Shown: positions 44,889-56,258 of the stretch, one piece after another
Layout: every line of letters begins with the position of its first letter
Position numbering within the stretch: position 1 is the stretch's first letter
Assembly (NCBI GenBank): GCA_936432065.2
Contig: OW386292.2
Span: forward strand, 98,289,829 to 98,353,828
Length of the DNA stretch: 64,000 bases
From: Rutpela maculata
Lineage: Eukaryota > Arthropoda > Insecta > Coleoptera > Cerambycidae
Reading direction: 5' to 3'
Program-made: the position numbers and the translations under genes
Notes under the pieces: model-generated
What the model saw: only the letters and a program-made list of their open reading frames with translations
Database searches by the model: none
What the model was told of the DNA's origin: nothing

Positions 44889-47800
44889 GAGAGGGGCGAG
44901 TCAGACCCCGCTCCTCGCCCCACACGCTCTCCCAGAGGTGCATCAACGCACCCGCGATGCAAGTAAGCAGCCTGCAACACACCTCTGCCACAAACACAAA
45001 GCCGCCCAGACTTAGCGTGGTCCTTCAGACATCGAACCAACGAGTCCTCGCCCTCTTAGACAGTGGGGCCAGCCACTCATTCATTCGACAGGACCTAGTG
45101 CCGGCGGCACTAGCACAGAAGTCGAGGCTCACTGTACAGTTGGCAGACGCAAGCAGCGCCTTAGAGACATCGGGGAGAATCACCGCGAACCTGCTGGTAG
45201 GGGAAGCCACCTCCAAGGTGACGCTACACCTCCTGAAGGAGATGAGCGACGAGGTCATCTTGGGCCGCGACTGGATGGCACAGGAAGGTGCCGTCCTCGA
45301 TTTTCCGAATCGCTGCACCTACTTTGGCTCGGTGTCCAGATATAGTATATACTGGCACGACCAAAGTGCGCCCTCCGAGAGGGAGCTGGTGCCAGTGATT
45401 CTGGAGGAAGGGCAGGCGCCCCAAGGTGAAATCGAGCGCTACCAGCGGGCAGTGGATCGTTTCTCCGATGTCTTCGCCGAGGAGCTCAGACAACCGACTA
45501 CGCGTATCTGTACACACAAGATCAAGTTGAAATCAGATAAGCCTTTCAAAATCAGGAGAACGCAGTTCTCACAAACCAAGAGGCAAGTAATAAAAGAGGA
45601 GGTAACAAAAATGCTGGCTACTGGGGTCATCAGACGATCCCATAGCCAGTATAGTTCGCCGGTGGTAATCGTCCAGAAGAAAAACGGGAAACCGCGCTTC
45701 TGTGTCGATTACCGCCAACTTAATAGTATTACGGAAGACGAAGTGGCCCAACTTCCTCCAGTGAGGGAGACTATAAAGGAACTAGGGGAGGCACGAGTTT
45801 TCTCTAGCCTAGACCTTCGAAGCGGCTACTGGCAGATTCCGATGGCCGCCGAAAGCGTTCCCCTCACTGCCTTCAGCACACCGGAAGGGGCAACATATGA
45901 ATTTTTGGTCATGCCTTTTGGGCTACAGGGAGCGCCGGGCACCTTCACGAAGATGATGGTCGAAGTATTGTCAGGGATGATCGACAACTTCGTGAAGGTG
46001 TACCTAGACGACATTATTATCTATAGTGACAATCACGAGGAACACCTTGTTCACTTGCAGCTGGTGCTTGAGCGCTTACGCGTTCATGGGCTTCGTTGTG
46101 CACTGGATAAATGTGTTTTCGGTGCCGAGGCCTTAGACTACCTCGGCCACCGCATCACAGCCAGGCACAACGAACCCACGGAGCACCACGTGCTGCAAAC
46201 AAGGGACTACCCTCTACCCCGGACAATGAAGGAATTAAGGGGCTTCTTGGGGACCGCCGGTTGGTTGAGGGAATACGTGAAAGACTTCGCCATCCTGGCG
46301 GCCCCACTGACGGATCTAACAGGCAAAAAGCGCTTCCAATGGACGGAAGACGCCGAAACTGCATTTCACAAACTTAAAGAGGCCTTAAGCCAACCGCTTA
46401 AGCTACACAGACCCACCCCAGCTGAGCCGTTCTTCCTGCAGACGGACGCGAGCTCAGTGGGCATGGGCTGTGTTTTGTTTCAGCTAGATGAGCAAGGAAA
46501 TCGGAAAATAATCTCGTGTTCGAGTGCTAAATTCAACGCGACAGAACGACGATACCATATCAATGAACAAGAGGTGCTGGCCGTAATATACGCTTGTAAG
46601 CGATATAGGCAGCACCTCGATGATAAGAGGTTCACTTTAATCACTGACAGCAAGGCCCTCAGCTGGCTGTCAAAATACAAAGACGACAGGGCAAAGCTCA
46701 CAAGGTGGGCGTTGCTCCTCCAAGAATTTACGTTCGATGTAGTCCATTGCCCAGGCAGGGAAAACCAACTGCCGGATATGCTGTCCTGTTATCCGGCGGA
46801 CACAAGCAAGCCCATCACGGACGTGGTGGACGAAGAGCGTCTGTTGCCTCCCCTGCCTAAGGCCCAAGCAAGCTTGGAGATAATGAACGCAGGGGAAACC
46901 CTATTTGAGGCCGTACGAGCCGCCCAACTCGCGGATCTACCATGCCAAGAAATGGTGGTCCACTGGCACCAATATATGGCCGGTGAGCGGGGAAATTGGG
47001 CCCAGATCAGGAAGTTCATGGTCGAGGACGGGTTATTGTACAATATCGAGACAGAGCGGAAACTCCTCCTCGTCCCGGAGCCTGTTCAGCAGAGAGTCAT
47101 TCTCGCCTACCACGACTCGGTGCTGGCTGAACACCCGGGACGGGACGAAACCTACCGCCAGATCAGCCAACGGTACTTCTGGGTAGGCCTATGGAGGCAG
47201 GTAAAAACCCATGTCCGATATTGTCTAATATGCGCCTCTACCAAGGCCAGCGCGCGGCAGCCAGCGGCGCCGCAGCGCCCCAGGCCACCTACCAGGCCCT
47301 GGCAGTGCATTAGCACTGATCAGATGGGGCCCTACCCGCAGACAATAAGTGGAAACCGTTTCTTGATAGTCATCACCGACCTTTTCAGTAAGTGGGTTGA
47401 AGCCTTTCCTACTCCGACGGCTACAACCGCCGACTTCACCAATTGCCTAGAACAAGTTTTTTCAAGGTGGGGTTACGCAGAAAACGTGATCACAGACAAC
47501 GTACACCAATTCTCAAGCGAGGCCTGGGTACGTTTCAGAGACCGAATAAATTTACAACATTACACCAGCCCAGTTTACCATCAACGTGCAAATCCGGTTG
47601 AACGCCGGAACCAGGAGCTTAAAAAGGCCCTTAGGGCCCAATTGATGTGTGCGCCGGGAACGTCATGGGATAGCCGGATCCACGAGATCCTATTCGCCCT
47701 CCGCAGAAGACGCAATCACGCCATGGGGATGTCTCCCTCAGAGGCACTCCTTGGCAGTGATCTCGCCCTTCCCGGGTCCTGGCGACACCCTGAGGAGAGA

Positions 47801-48172
47801 GCAGCGGTAGACAACACTCCGAGGGGCCGAGAAACAAGGATCGAGAAAGCGCAGCGCCGACAAATCATTATCCAACAGGACCTTTTTCCAGAGCCACGGA
47901 CGGCAGCGGTACAGCTGGAAGTGGGGCAACGAGTTTTAACACGGTCACATGAGGCAGAACGCAGGGAGTTTGGACGCACATGGTCTGGGCCCCATGTCGT
48001 CGCTGCGGTCTTGGGAGACGGGGTGTACGACATCGAAAAGGGGGATCAAAATTGGCCAATACACATTGACGATATCAGACCACTGCCTGCAGCCCAAGCG
48101 CCCCAGGCCGTCTTCGACGAGGCCGACACAGATAGCGAGACGGACGAGGAAGTTGCGCAACAAGGAAGGTAA
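44886..48172 (+). CDS. pol: Gypsy-C Pol polyprotein
   Basis: The -1 frame is open from the gag end; the first methionine is at 44957. Numbered from it: protease ALLDSGASHSFIRQ (D-S-G near 35), RT with KPRFCVDYRQLNS and VYLDDIIIYS (D351/D352), RNase H QTDASSVGMGCVLFQ, integrase with CLICAST, Asp in STDQMGPY, Asp in ITDNVHQF and Glu in NPVERRNQ. The usual DNG/DQG after the second Asp is DNV here. The frame is intact to 48172 and ends in an acidic tail like element A. Confidence 0.92.
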
Positions 48173-48783
48173 ATATCGTAGTCAGTTATTAGGGAGGTAA
48201 GAATTTTAGCTTTAATGCGACAGAGACGTTCCTGCTTGTTCCTGCACTCATACCTCCTAATAACAAAACAATCATACCTCTCCTTCCTTTAAACAATCAG
48301 TGTTCCAAAAATTTTAAACCAAACCTAAAATTTGCGCTTTTGCTTTCCTAAAACATTTCCGCCACGCGTTACCTTTTCGTTTTAAGAGAAATCCAAACCC
48401 GTAGTGTCTCACCGTCCTTTTTTAAACCAAACCAGTGCCTTAGGTACGCCCAAAGACAAAATCCTAAGCAAACCCCACGAAAACAGACGTAAAAATTAAT
48501 CTTAAGTATAGTGCCGCTAAAACAGACGTAAAAACTCAGAGTTGCATCCTCTGAAAGTGCTTCGAGCCTACAAGAGGCGAAGAGGAAACCATTAGTTTTA
48601 AGTTCTTTTTTTTTCTTTCCTTAACCTGTTCATTTTCAATTCCTAATCCTTGTATTTAGTTTTAAGAAATCTATGTAACCTGTCTCTTTGTTAATCATTT
48701 TTGAAAAAATATTAAATAAAGAACAAAAAACAGAATCACATTAGACACTCAAAAAACCAAACACCAGAATCTCGAGAGGGGCG
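48173..48783 (+). other. Gypsy-C 3' untranslated region and purine tract
   Basis: No gene. Contains an imperfect short duplication (ctaaaacagacgtaaaaa at about 48475 and 48520), a T-rich run at 48600-48620, an attaaataaag poly(A)-like motif near 48712 and the purine tract gagaggggcg (48774-48783). Confidence 0.7.
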
Positions 48784-49630
48784 TGTCATCGGGCCCAAGG
48801 CCCAGGCCCAGGAAAATAAAAAAAATTAATAAGATTAAATTATCAAGACATAATTTAACCTCACAACTCAATGTTCAGGCCTTCTGCCAAGCTGGGGTTG
48901 CATTCCCCAGGAGGTAACACAAGCCCTCAGCGGATAATATTAATACCATTTCAAGTCACCCTGTAAACGAATAAAATTCATAAACATTAACATTCCATAA
49001 AAACACTCGCTCCACGATGTGTTTAGTTCAACTGCCATCGACCAAATGCCGAGTCCGCGCCAATATTCTTGGCTAAAGATGTCGGTCTCGGATGACTGGG
49101 GCCGGGCAGGACTATTGCCCTTTACCCCAATACATCGCTGTAGACCGGGGACCAGCCTCGTGCAGGGCGGGCGAGCTTACTTTATGTCGGCCCCACTCAC
49201 AAATGTGAGCGGTGCAGACGATTTCGGACCACCTCCCTGGGTCCTGGCTCGTTGGACCTTGCTGGCTAAGGCCTCTTCTGGCGTTCTTCTGTCTTCGTCT
49301 TCTTTTCTTCGCCAGCTTGTTTGCCCCCCGGGGGGTAGTCATCGGTCTGTTGGGTGTTTTGGGTTTGTGGCGGGAGTGACTGCCGGTACACAAGATGCCA
49401 AGAGGCATCCTGTCATCCGGATCGTCGGTAGGGTAAGGATGAGCTGTGTAGCTCGAGGAAGGGCAGACCTAACTGCTTTGGTAGCATTTTTGGTCTGCCC
49501 GGAGCTAGGGGGACTACAGGTACTGGACGGTAGTTTGTCCGGTACCCGCAGGGTCTTGGGTGGGTGGTTGGGTGATCGTCATGTCTCTTCCGTGGGGGTG
49601 GATCGTCGGTTGGTGGTATGTTTCTCATAC

Positions 49631-50865
49631 TCACCCTTTATCCAGGAGCTGCACCTTCGGCCGCTTGTGCCTCGGAGCATCTGCTGGGTCATAGTCAGTT
49701 GCCTCCCTGACTAGTGGGTTCCCATGCTCCTCGGCAAGGGCGTACATCTTTCTGGCTCTCTGCTTGATGATCTCAGTGACCGGGGTGTAGTCCAGGTCCC
49801 TGTAGATGTCCTCGTTGCGGATGAACCAGGGTGCGTCGACTGCCGATCTGAGGGCGACGTTCTCCACTCTCTGGATCTGATGGAGGTAGCTCTTTGCTTG
49901 GTAGCCCCAAGCTACCGAAGCGTATGTCAGCTGAGGCCGGATGAGGGACCTGATAAGCGTGAGCTTGTTCCTCAGGTTGAGTCTGCTCTGTCTACCCGTC
50001 ATCGGGTAGATTAGGGCTCTCGTCCTCCTGGCCTTCTTGACGATGGCCTCCGTGTTCAGTCTCCATGTTAGGCCTTTGTCCATGACCACGCCAAGGTAGT
50101 TGGCGGAGTCGTGCCATTGGATGTCCTCACCAAACATGGAAACGTGACCTGTGGGGTTTTGTTTTCTTACCTTCTTGAAGAGTACCGCCTTGCTCTTCTC
50201 GGCGTTGACGGCTACCTTCCATCTGTTGCACCAGTCCTCTAGGAGGGTGGCCGCCTCCTGGAGGTTTCTGGTGGCTAGCCTGGCACTCCAGGATCTGGCA
50301 GTCAGGGCTGTGTCATCGGCGTAGAGGGCCATGGAGGTCCTCTCGGTCCGGGGTAGATCGGGTGTGAAGATGGAGAACAAGTGGGGGGACAGCACTGAGC
50401 CTTGGGGGACTCCTGCCTCCATTGTTCTGTACGTGGACACCTTGTCCACGATCTTCACCCTCATCTGTCTCCTGTGGAGGTACGATCTCACTAGCTTGAC
50501 GAGTGCAATGGGGTAACCCATACTCATCATTTTGGCTAGGAGACCGTCGTGCCAGACCCTGTCGAAGGCTTTGGCAACGTCCAGGAACAGCGCTGCCGTG
50601 ACCTGTCTTTGGTTGAACCCCTTCGTGACCTCCTCGGTGAGGCGGAGCACTTGGAGTTCGGTGGAGTGCCCTGTCCTGAAGGCGAACTGCTCGTCTGGGA
50701 GGACTTCCAGCTCTTCTGTCTTCTCAGCTATCCTCTTGAGTATAACTCGTTCGGCTACCTTACTCATCGCTGGGAGTAGACTGATGGGCCTGTAAGAGGA
50801 AGGAAACGTTAGGTTCTTACCTGGCTTTGGGATGACTATGACGTCGGCCTTTTTCCACCTGGAAG
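49631..50865 (-). pseudogene. LINE ORF2, reverse transcriptase part
   Basis: Open for 378 codons from 50767, and open further upstream in the same frame to about 50865 (RWKKADVIVIPKPGKNLTFP). RT motifs: SYRPISLLPAMSK, EQFAFRTGHST, ALFLDVAKAFDRVWHDGLLA, EAGVPQGSVLSPHLFSIFT and the catalytic ALYADDTAL. The Jockey-like C-terminal domain ends at KVQLLDKG. It is one frameshift away from the endonuclease part, so ORF2 is broken in this copy. Confidence 0.88.
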
Positions 50866-52340
50866 TGTCTCAACCTCAACATTGCGTTGATGATGTTGAC
50901 CATCGCCGCTACTCCTTTCCGGGGCAGCTTCTTGAGGGCGATGTTCCCAATGCCATCACATCCTGGAGCTTTCCTGGGTTTTAGACTCCTTAGGATCTCC
51001 TTGACCTCCTCTGGGGTGGTCGGGGGGATGTGGTCCTCATCTGGCAGACGGTTCATCCTACGTACCCTGCGTCTGACGTCGTCCTCCCAGTCCTCGTCCT
51101 CATCATCGAGTTGGTTTTCCCTACACTGCAGTTCCAAGCTGTCAGCAAATGCCTCGGCTTTTTCCTGGCGAGTGTAGACAACACCATTCTCTCCGTGGAT
51201 CGGGGGCATGGGAGTCCGACGGTTCCGCAGGGCCCGTTGGGTGGTCCAGATGCTCCTGTCCTGTGTGTCCAGGGATTCCAGGTGGCGTTGCCACCCTTCT
51301 TGTCGGTGTTTCTGAAGGGCGGCCTTGACTCTCCGGCTCAGGGTGTTGTAATGTCTCCTGTCCTCCGGGAGTCGGGTTCTCTGGGCCCGTCTCTTGGCAC
51401 TTCGTCTGTCCCGTATCAGCTGCCTGGTTTCCTCTGGGAGGTTGGCCAGGGGAGCTGGTGCTCGCCTCGTTTCCGTCTCGGTGGTACTTACCCTTAGTGC
51501 CGCCTGGATCTGGTCCTCCAGGGAGGCGATGGCCCTCTCCACGTCTGCCTCGGTTTCGAGTCTGGGAATGTGTGCGATGTTCCTCTGCAGTTCTGCACGG
51601 AACACTTCCCAGTCCGTCCTCCTTTTGACGAAAGTTGTCGTGTTCTCACCGTCCTTTTCTCCTAGTTCTAGGAGAATAGGGTTGTGCTCGGTGGAACCTT
51701 CCATCATGGCGGTGATTTCGGCTTCGAGGGTCATCTCCTTCAGCATCGCAATGTCCAGCACATCCGGCCTGGTTACACCATTGTCATGGGTCGGCGCCTC
51801 CGGCCCAAGGACCAGCAGGTTGCCATCCTGTCGTCCCAGAAATCGCAGTAGCTCTCGTCCTCGAGTGTTTGTGATCCTACTGTGCCATTCCGGGGACTTG
51901 GCGTTGAAGTCGCCGATAGCAACCGTCTGGGTCCCTGGGGGGAGGACCGAGTCCAGGTCTGCGTCTCGCAGCATGTTGTGGGGTGGCTGGTAGCAGGAGA
52001 CCACTCTGATGTCGCCATTTCGTGCCGTGGGCACTACTACGGCTGTGGCCTCCAGGTTCTCCATCTCCGGGAGCAGGATCGGATGGTGTGCGATGCTCGT
52101 CTTAACTAGTAGGGCTACTCCTCTCATTACCCTTCTGTGGGGCCTCGTCCAGTCCTTCCTGTATACGTGGTAGCCTGGGAAGTTGACAGCCTGGTCTGGT
52201 CGCAGCTTCGTTTCCTGCAGTGCCATGATGTCTATGTCGCCCCTGGCTAGGAGCTCCTCCACCTCGAGCTTGCGTCCTAGCAGTCCATTGACATTCCATG
52301 AGGCGATCTGCAGGAAGCCTGGTTTCACCTGAAACATCAT
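50866..52340 (-). pseudogene. LINE ORF2, endonuclease and RT N-terminal part
   Basis: On the minus strand from 52340. It has an apurinic-type endonuclease: IASWNVNGLLGRKLEVEELL, IMALQETKL (Glu), AIGDFNAKSPEWHS (Asp/Asn), VLDIAMLKE and STEHNPILLEL, where the usual S-D-H reads T-E-H. A linker and the start of RT (GCDGIGNIALKKL) follow. The frame is lost at about 50866 (RHF/QVEKG), one base out of step with the RT frame. Family: Jockey-like by layout and motifs. Confidence 0.88.
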
Positions 52341-52920
52341 TAAACGTTAGCGAAGGCTGGCATTTGTGCAAAAAACGTGCTCATTGCTGAGCACATTTGT
52401 TGCATCTGTGCGAGCACCGCTGCGAAGTTCTGGACTTCGGTGGGTGCCCGCTGTTTCTTGACGGGGGTAGTGGTCTGCCCCGTCGTGCCCTGTGTAATCC
52501 TCGCGTAGCTGACGCCACTGGTGGTTGGCGTCTTGGCTACTGGCCTCTGTGGTGCCCTGGGTGTCTGCTTCTGGGAGGGTCCAGCTGTCTTCTTGGGGTA
52601 CTTTGGGCACCCCCTGTAACTCGCTGGATGTGCCCCCTGGCAGTTGGCACACTTGGCTGGGACATCTCTGGATTTTTTACACTCTCCCGAGTGGTGTGGG
52701 TCGCCGCATTTCACACACTTGGCCTGGGCTGTGCACCTGCCTTGTGCGTGACCAAATCTCTGGCAACGGTGACACTGCGTGATTGCTAGGGCTGCTTTCT
52801 GTCTCTCCGTTCGGACAACCAGAGAACAGCACCTGTTCACGTTGAGGATCTTCTCCTCGTTGAGGGGAACCTGGACCAGGACCAGGGGGATCTCCTTTTT
52901 CGTCCTCCTGTTCGTTGTTT
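52340..52920 (-). pseudogene. LINE ORF1 (PRE_C2HC and three zinc knuckles), 5' truncated
   Basis: The minus-strand frame is open from about 52920, first methionine at 52840. It carries the end of a PRE_C2HC-type region (EIPLVLVQVPLNEEKILNVN, NRCCSLVV), then CHRCQRFGHAQGRC, CVKCGDPHHSGEC and CANCQGAHPASYRGC, the triple knuckle of Jockey-type ORF1. A Pro/Gln/Thr tail ends at 52340, overlapping the ORF2 start. N-terminal half missing, so the LINE is 5' truncated near 52925, as is common after target-primed insertion. Confidence 0.85.
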
Positions 52921-52924
52921 TGAT

Positions 52925-53405
52925 AAACCTTTAAATTAACTTTCTTAAATTAGTAGGGCAGTTCTTAGGGAAGTAATAAATTCAACTCGAGATTTTGGTG
53001 TGTACAACATTACACACCAAAATATTTTAAAGTAGGAATCGTAGTGCTCAGTCACACGGCTATAGTCTTTAACAAGACTGGCCCATCTATAGCCAACAGT
53101 CCAAATTTGATGATAGTTCCTGTGTAACAACGTGGATGACAACAAGCGAGGTGGAATTCATGTAGGGTACGTCCAGCAGCAGTGGGATTTCGAACATAAC
53201 AAAACCGTCTATGTTTAGACGTTTGGTAAATCCATTTATAAAGAATCGCATACTGACGCACCAGCCTCCAAATTCCAGTACCTACTCTCCACTCGCCACT
53301 CCAGCTCCCAGTGTCCAGCCAAACTCTCCAACAAGCTCCAGCTCCAGTCCTTACGAAAGATCCTGAACCATTCCACTACCTGTGATCCAGATCCTTGTTT
53401 AGCCT
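52925..53405. other. LTR segment without gene, with hairpin
   Basis: AT-rich, non-coding. A perfect 13-bp inverted repeat (attttggtgtgta / tacacaccaaaat) lies at 52992-53023. A CT/CCAG-rich stretch follows at 53270-53360. This part is deleted in the 5' LTR. Confidence 0.6.
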
Positions 53406-53759
53406 GACCCTCTTACAGGGGTCTACATACAGTGGTGATCTCACCTAGGGCTCACCGACGCCACCGACAACAAAGTCTGACGTCAGTGCCCCGGGTGAGA
53501 GCGTGCCCCGTCGGGTGTAAATACGGTGAACGAGAGCGAGAACCTTTGAGATTGGCTTGTGAGTCATTGGGGTTCTCTCTCGAGTTCACTAAGCTCGCGG
53601 AATTAAACTCAGACCGGCTTCACCTCATTAGCTAGTGACAGACAGACAGACAGACAGGGAGCCCTACACCGGTGACCCTCAGCCACCAGGCCCCGTCTGT
53701 AACGGACTCTAGTAGGTAGCGGCATTGCACTATTTTATTAGTCAATCATTTGGGGAAAA
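53405..53759 (+). promoter_or_regulatory. Probable R/leader block of the C LTR
   Basis: Starts with an inverted repeat gaccctcttacaggggtc, includes gaacgagagcgagaacc, a (GACA)5 run at 53636, and the string ccctacaccggtgaccctcag, which looks like an older LTR end plus a tggtgacc-type PBS. It precedes the LTR open frame. Promoter function is inferred from position only. Confidence 0.3.
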
Positions 53760-54268
53760 ATGTCAGAACAGAATCTCATGGATTCGACAATACCAGCGTC
53801 GGTCACGCATCCGTGGGAGGAGGTTCTCGGAGGCGTCCTTCAGACCCCCGGGGATGCTTCCCCACTGCGGCATCAGGTGCCTCACACCGCTGCCGCCGAA
53901 ATTGATACACACTCTAACCCATTCGAAATTCACAGCAGGGCTGAATATTTGGCGCCCAACGGAAACAACCGTTTGGCTGAATATTTGGCGCCCAACGAAA
54001 ACAACCGTTCTGCTGAATATCTGGCGCCAAACGGAAACAGCCGCAGGGCTGAATATCTGGCGCCCAGACAAACTTCACAAGGAGATGCTTATCATCTATC
54101 GGCACCGGAGCTGGCGCGTCACGCCGGCCCGGAGCCGCTGCCTTCAGCAACCACACTGCAAGCGGGCCAGCCCCAAGGCCACTACGTCCTGCAGGTCCCG
54201 ACGTCGCTTCACGACGTCGCCGACGCCGGGGACGCTTTGGGCCTAGCTGGGCCGGACTCTTGTAGACA
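53760..54268 (+). other. LTR-encoded open frame with AEYLAPN repeats
   Basis: Open from the ATG at 53760 (context aaaaATGtc) through the LTR end, continuing by chance into element D to 54395. After MSEQNLMDSTIPASVTHPWE and an Ala/His/Pro-rich part it encodes four ~11-13-residue repeats (AEYLAPNGNNR type), then ARHAGPEPLPSATTLQAGQP. The repeats are the translation of the PBS-like array. In the 5' LTR the same frame crosses the true PBS and runs to 43924. No known family recognised. Confidence 0.45.
53940..54070 (+). repeat. Four PBS-like tandem repeats in the C LTR
   Basis: Units of about 33-41 bp, each with gctgaatatytggcgccma. The tggcgccc(a)ac cores lie near 53950, 53985, 54025 and 54058 and match the PBS sequences of elements A and C. 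Confidence 0.8.
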
Positions 54269-55030
54269 CAAACCTATAGTTATCCGTAGTAAATATCCCG
54301 TATGCAGTAAGGTGAAACTCGAATCACCTCAATTAAGTTTCTATGCTTTCGACTCCAGGGACTGTCCGCTAAAATTAAGAGAACGTCCCCCGTAATACAA
54401 ATCACAATGGATAAAACACCAACAGCCTACCTAGACACCGGAGCCTGGATGAGCGTCGCTAGCTACGACCTCTATCTATCCAACACAGTTGTCATTTCAC
54501 TCCGATGAGAACCACGATCACCTTGGCCGACAGACACCAGAAGAACCAAACAGTCTTGATGGTCTAAGTCAACATACGTTTAGCATAGACAGATCCCCAC
54601 CACATTCATCGTCTTGCCGGAAGCCACTTCCAACAAAACATTATTGGGAGTTGACTTCATCCATGATGTAGATAAACCTCCGGAAAAATACTTGGCATTT
54701 CGGAGACCATCCCCAGAACACACTCATTCCACGGCAAAAACAGCAAAGAGACAAACAGATCCACTAACCAAAGAATGGAGGAACCAATGGAGGAAGATAT
54801 AGACCTGGATATTATTCAGAGCACGTATATGATCCCAGAATTAGTGACACCCCTTCCAGAGACGCCTAGGAATCAATTTACGGATGCAGATCCTGAGGCA
54901 TACGAACCACTAATTTCTGTGGACCGACAAATTTCTCCACAAGAAACAGGTCAACCTGGATATAATGACAGACTCGTTCCACATAAGGCTTATAGCGCAT
55001 CTTTAGCCATCCAGAATCATTGAAGTCCAT
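54269..55030 (+). pseudogene. Gypsy-D protease region
   Basis: Continues D gag/pol from the split zinc knuckle (IVIRSKYPVC). TAYLDTGAWMSVASYDLY is the retropepsin-like active site (D-T-G). TLLGVDFIHDVDKPPEKYLA follows in a different frame at about 54630. Then an acidic linker (EEPMEEDIDLDIIQS) runs to 55022. At least two shifts. Confidence 0.7.
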
Positions 55031-55269
55031 CTAACCCCCCCACCAGTTTAATTACCATGGAGCAACGTCGGTTGACTCGGATTGATCAAATTAGCCGCTC
55101 TAGATATAATTTGTGTCCAAATGAAGCGATACACCTCTCTGCAGAGCAACAGAATAACTCCGGGAAAACATAGATTTCTTCCAGGAGAAAGGAGTCCCTA
55201 CCTCCATGGTAGAACACACAATAAACACAGGACATTCATTGCTTGTTGCCACCCCCCCCCCCCCTTACC

Positions 55270-56245
55270 GTCTTAATCCGCGAAAAAAGTACTCCGCCAG
55301 GAAATACATAGCATGTTGGAACAAGAAGTGATTGAAGAATGTGAATCCGCATGGACAGACCCTGTGGTCCTTGTCCCAAAACCAGATGGAGGAAGACGAG
55401 TCTGCGTAGATTACAGAAAATTGAATCAAGACACGAAACCAGACGCATACCCACTACCTTGAATAGATGACCTACTAGGTGCAACCACGCGCATTCCGTT
55501 TATGATCATGATAGACGAGCTGGATATTGGCAAATCCTAGTCAGAAAGAAAGATAGAGACACAATCGCTTTCATAAGTTCTTGGGGACTTTATCCCTTTA
55601 CTCGCACATCGTTTGGGCTTTGAAACGCCCCGTCACTTTCCAAAGGTTCATCGACAGGTTCCGAAATGGTCCGGGAGACATTAGTTTACTGGCCTACCTC
55701 GATGATGATTCTTTTATTCACTAGTTGCGGCGTGTCTTCAACCCCCTACGACAATTCAGGTTTAGGCTGAACAGACCAAAATGTAATTTCTGTTATGCCC
55801 GTATTAAGTACCTTGGATATTTACTTACCCCCTCATAGAATCCTTCCCGATCCCACGAAGGTTGATACCATCCAAAAATTACCGGCCCATAAAACTCTGA
55901 AGCAATTACTCCTCTGTACAAACTTGCTCTTGGTTTCGCCGTTTTACTCTGAAATTCTCTGAGATCGCTAGGCCTCTGAACAATCTAAGAAAAACGCCTC
56001 CTGGTAATGGACACAAGAGGAAGAGAGTGCTTACCATCTACTAAAAAATGCTCTAACAAATGAACCAGTATTACGACAAGCAGACATTACTAAGCCTTTT
56101 ATATTACGGACCAATGCCAGCAATTATAATCTCGGAGCAGTTCTCTTGCAGGAGAAGCCCTCCCAAGAACACCAAATCGAGTATGCTAGTCGGCTACTCA
56201 CTCCCACATAACGGAGTTATAACCTCTACACAACGAGGTTTTTGA
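55270..56245 (+). pseudogene. Gypsy-D reverse transcriptase region
   Basis: Frame-broken RT: EQEVIEECESAWTDPVVLVP and GGRRVCVDYRKLNQDTKPDA (55315-55450), then scattered matches to the better copy at 19117 (YPLP, DDLLGATTR, LNRPKCNFCYARIKYLGY). The YLDD region is damaged (tacctcgatgatgattc at about 55695). A run of 14 C (55247-55263) marks the left side. RNase H starts near 56090 with weak TDAS-like sequence. Confidence 0.7.
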
Positions 56246-56258
56246 TATTATCTGGTCT

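Larger units (their letters stand above)
22278..54268 (+). mobile_element. Gypsy element C with very long LTRs
   Basis: Starts TGTCATCGGG and ends TTGTAGACA, flanked by the 4-base duplication CAAA (22274-22277 and 54269-54272). The 5' LTR is 22278-43638, swollen by elements A and B. PBS 43639, gag 43830-44888, pol to 48172, purine tract 48774-48783, and 3' LTR 48784-54268. Without A and B the element is about 13.9 kb. It carries the same LINE in both LTRs. Confidence 0.85.
48784..54268 (+). repeat. 3' LTR of gypsy-C, 5,485 bp
   Basis: TGTCATCGGG...TTGTAGACA, followed by CAAA. It contains, in order: about 0.85 kb before the LINE ORF, the antisense LINE (49631-52920), about 480 bp with a 13-bp hairpin (52992-53004/53011-53023), a promoter-like/leader block (53405-53760), four PBS-like repeats (53940-54070) and U5. 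Matching pieces in the same order form the 5' LTR. Confidence 0.85.
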
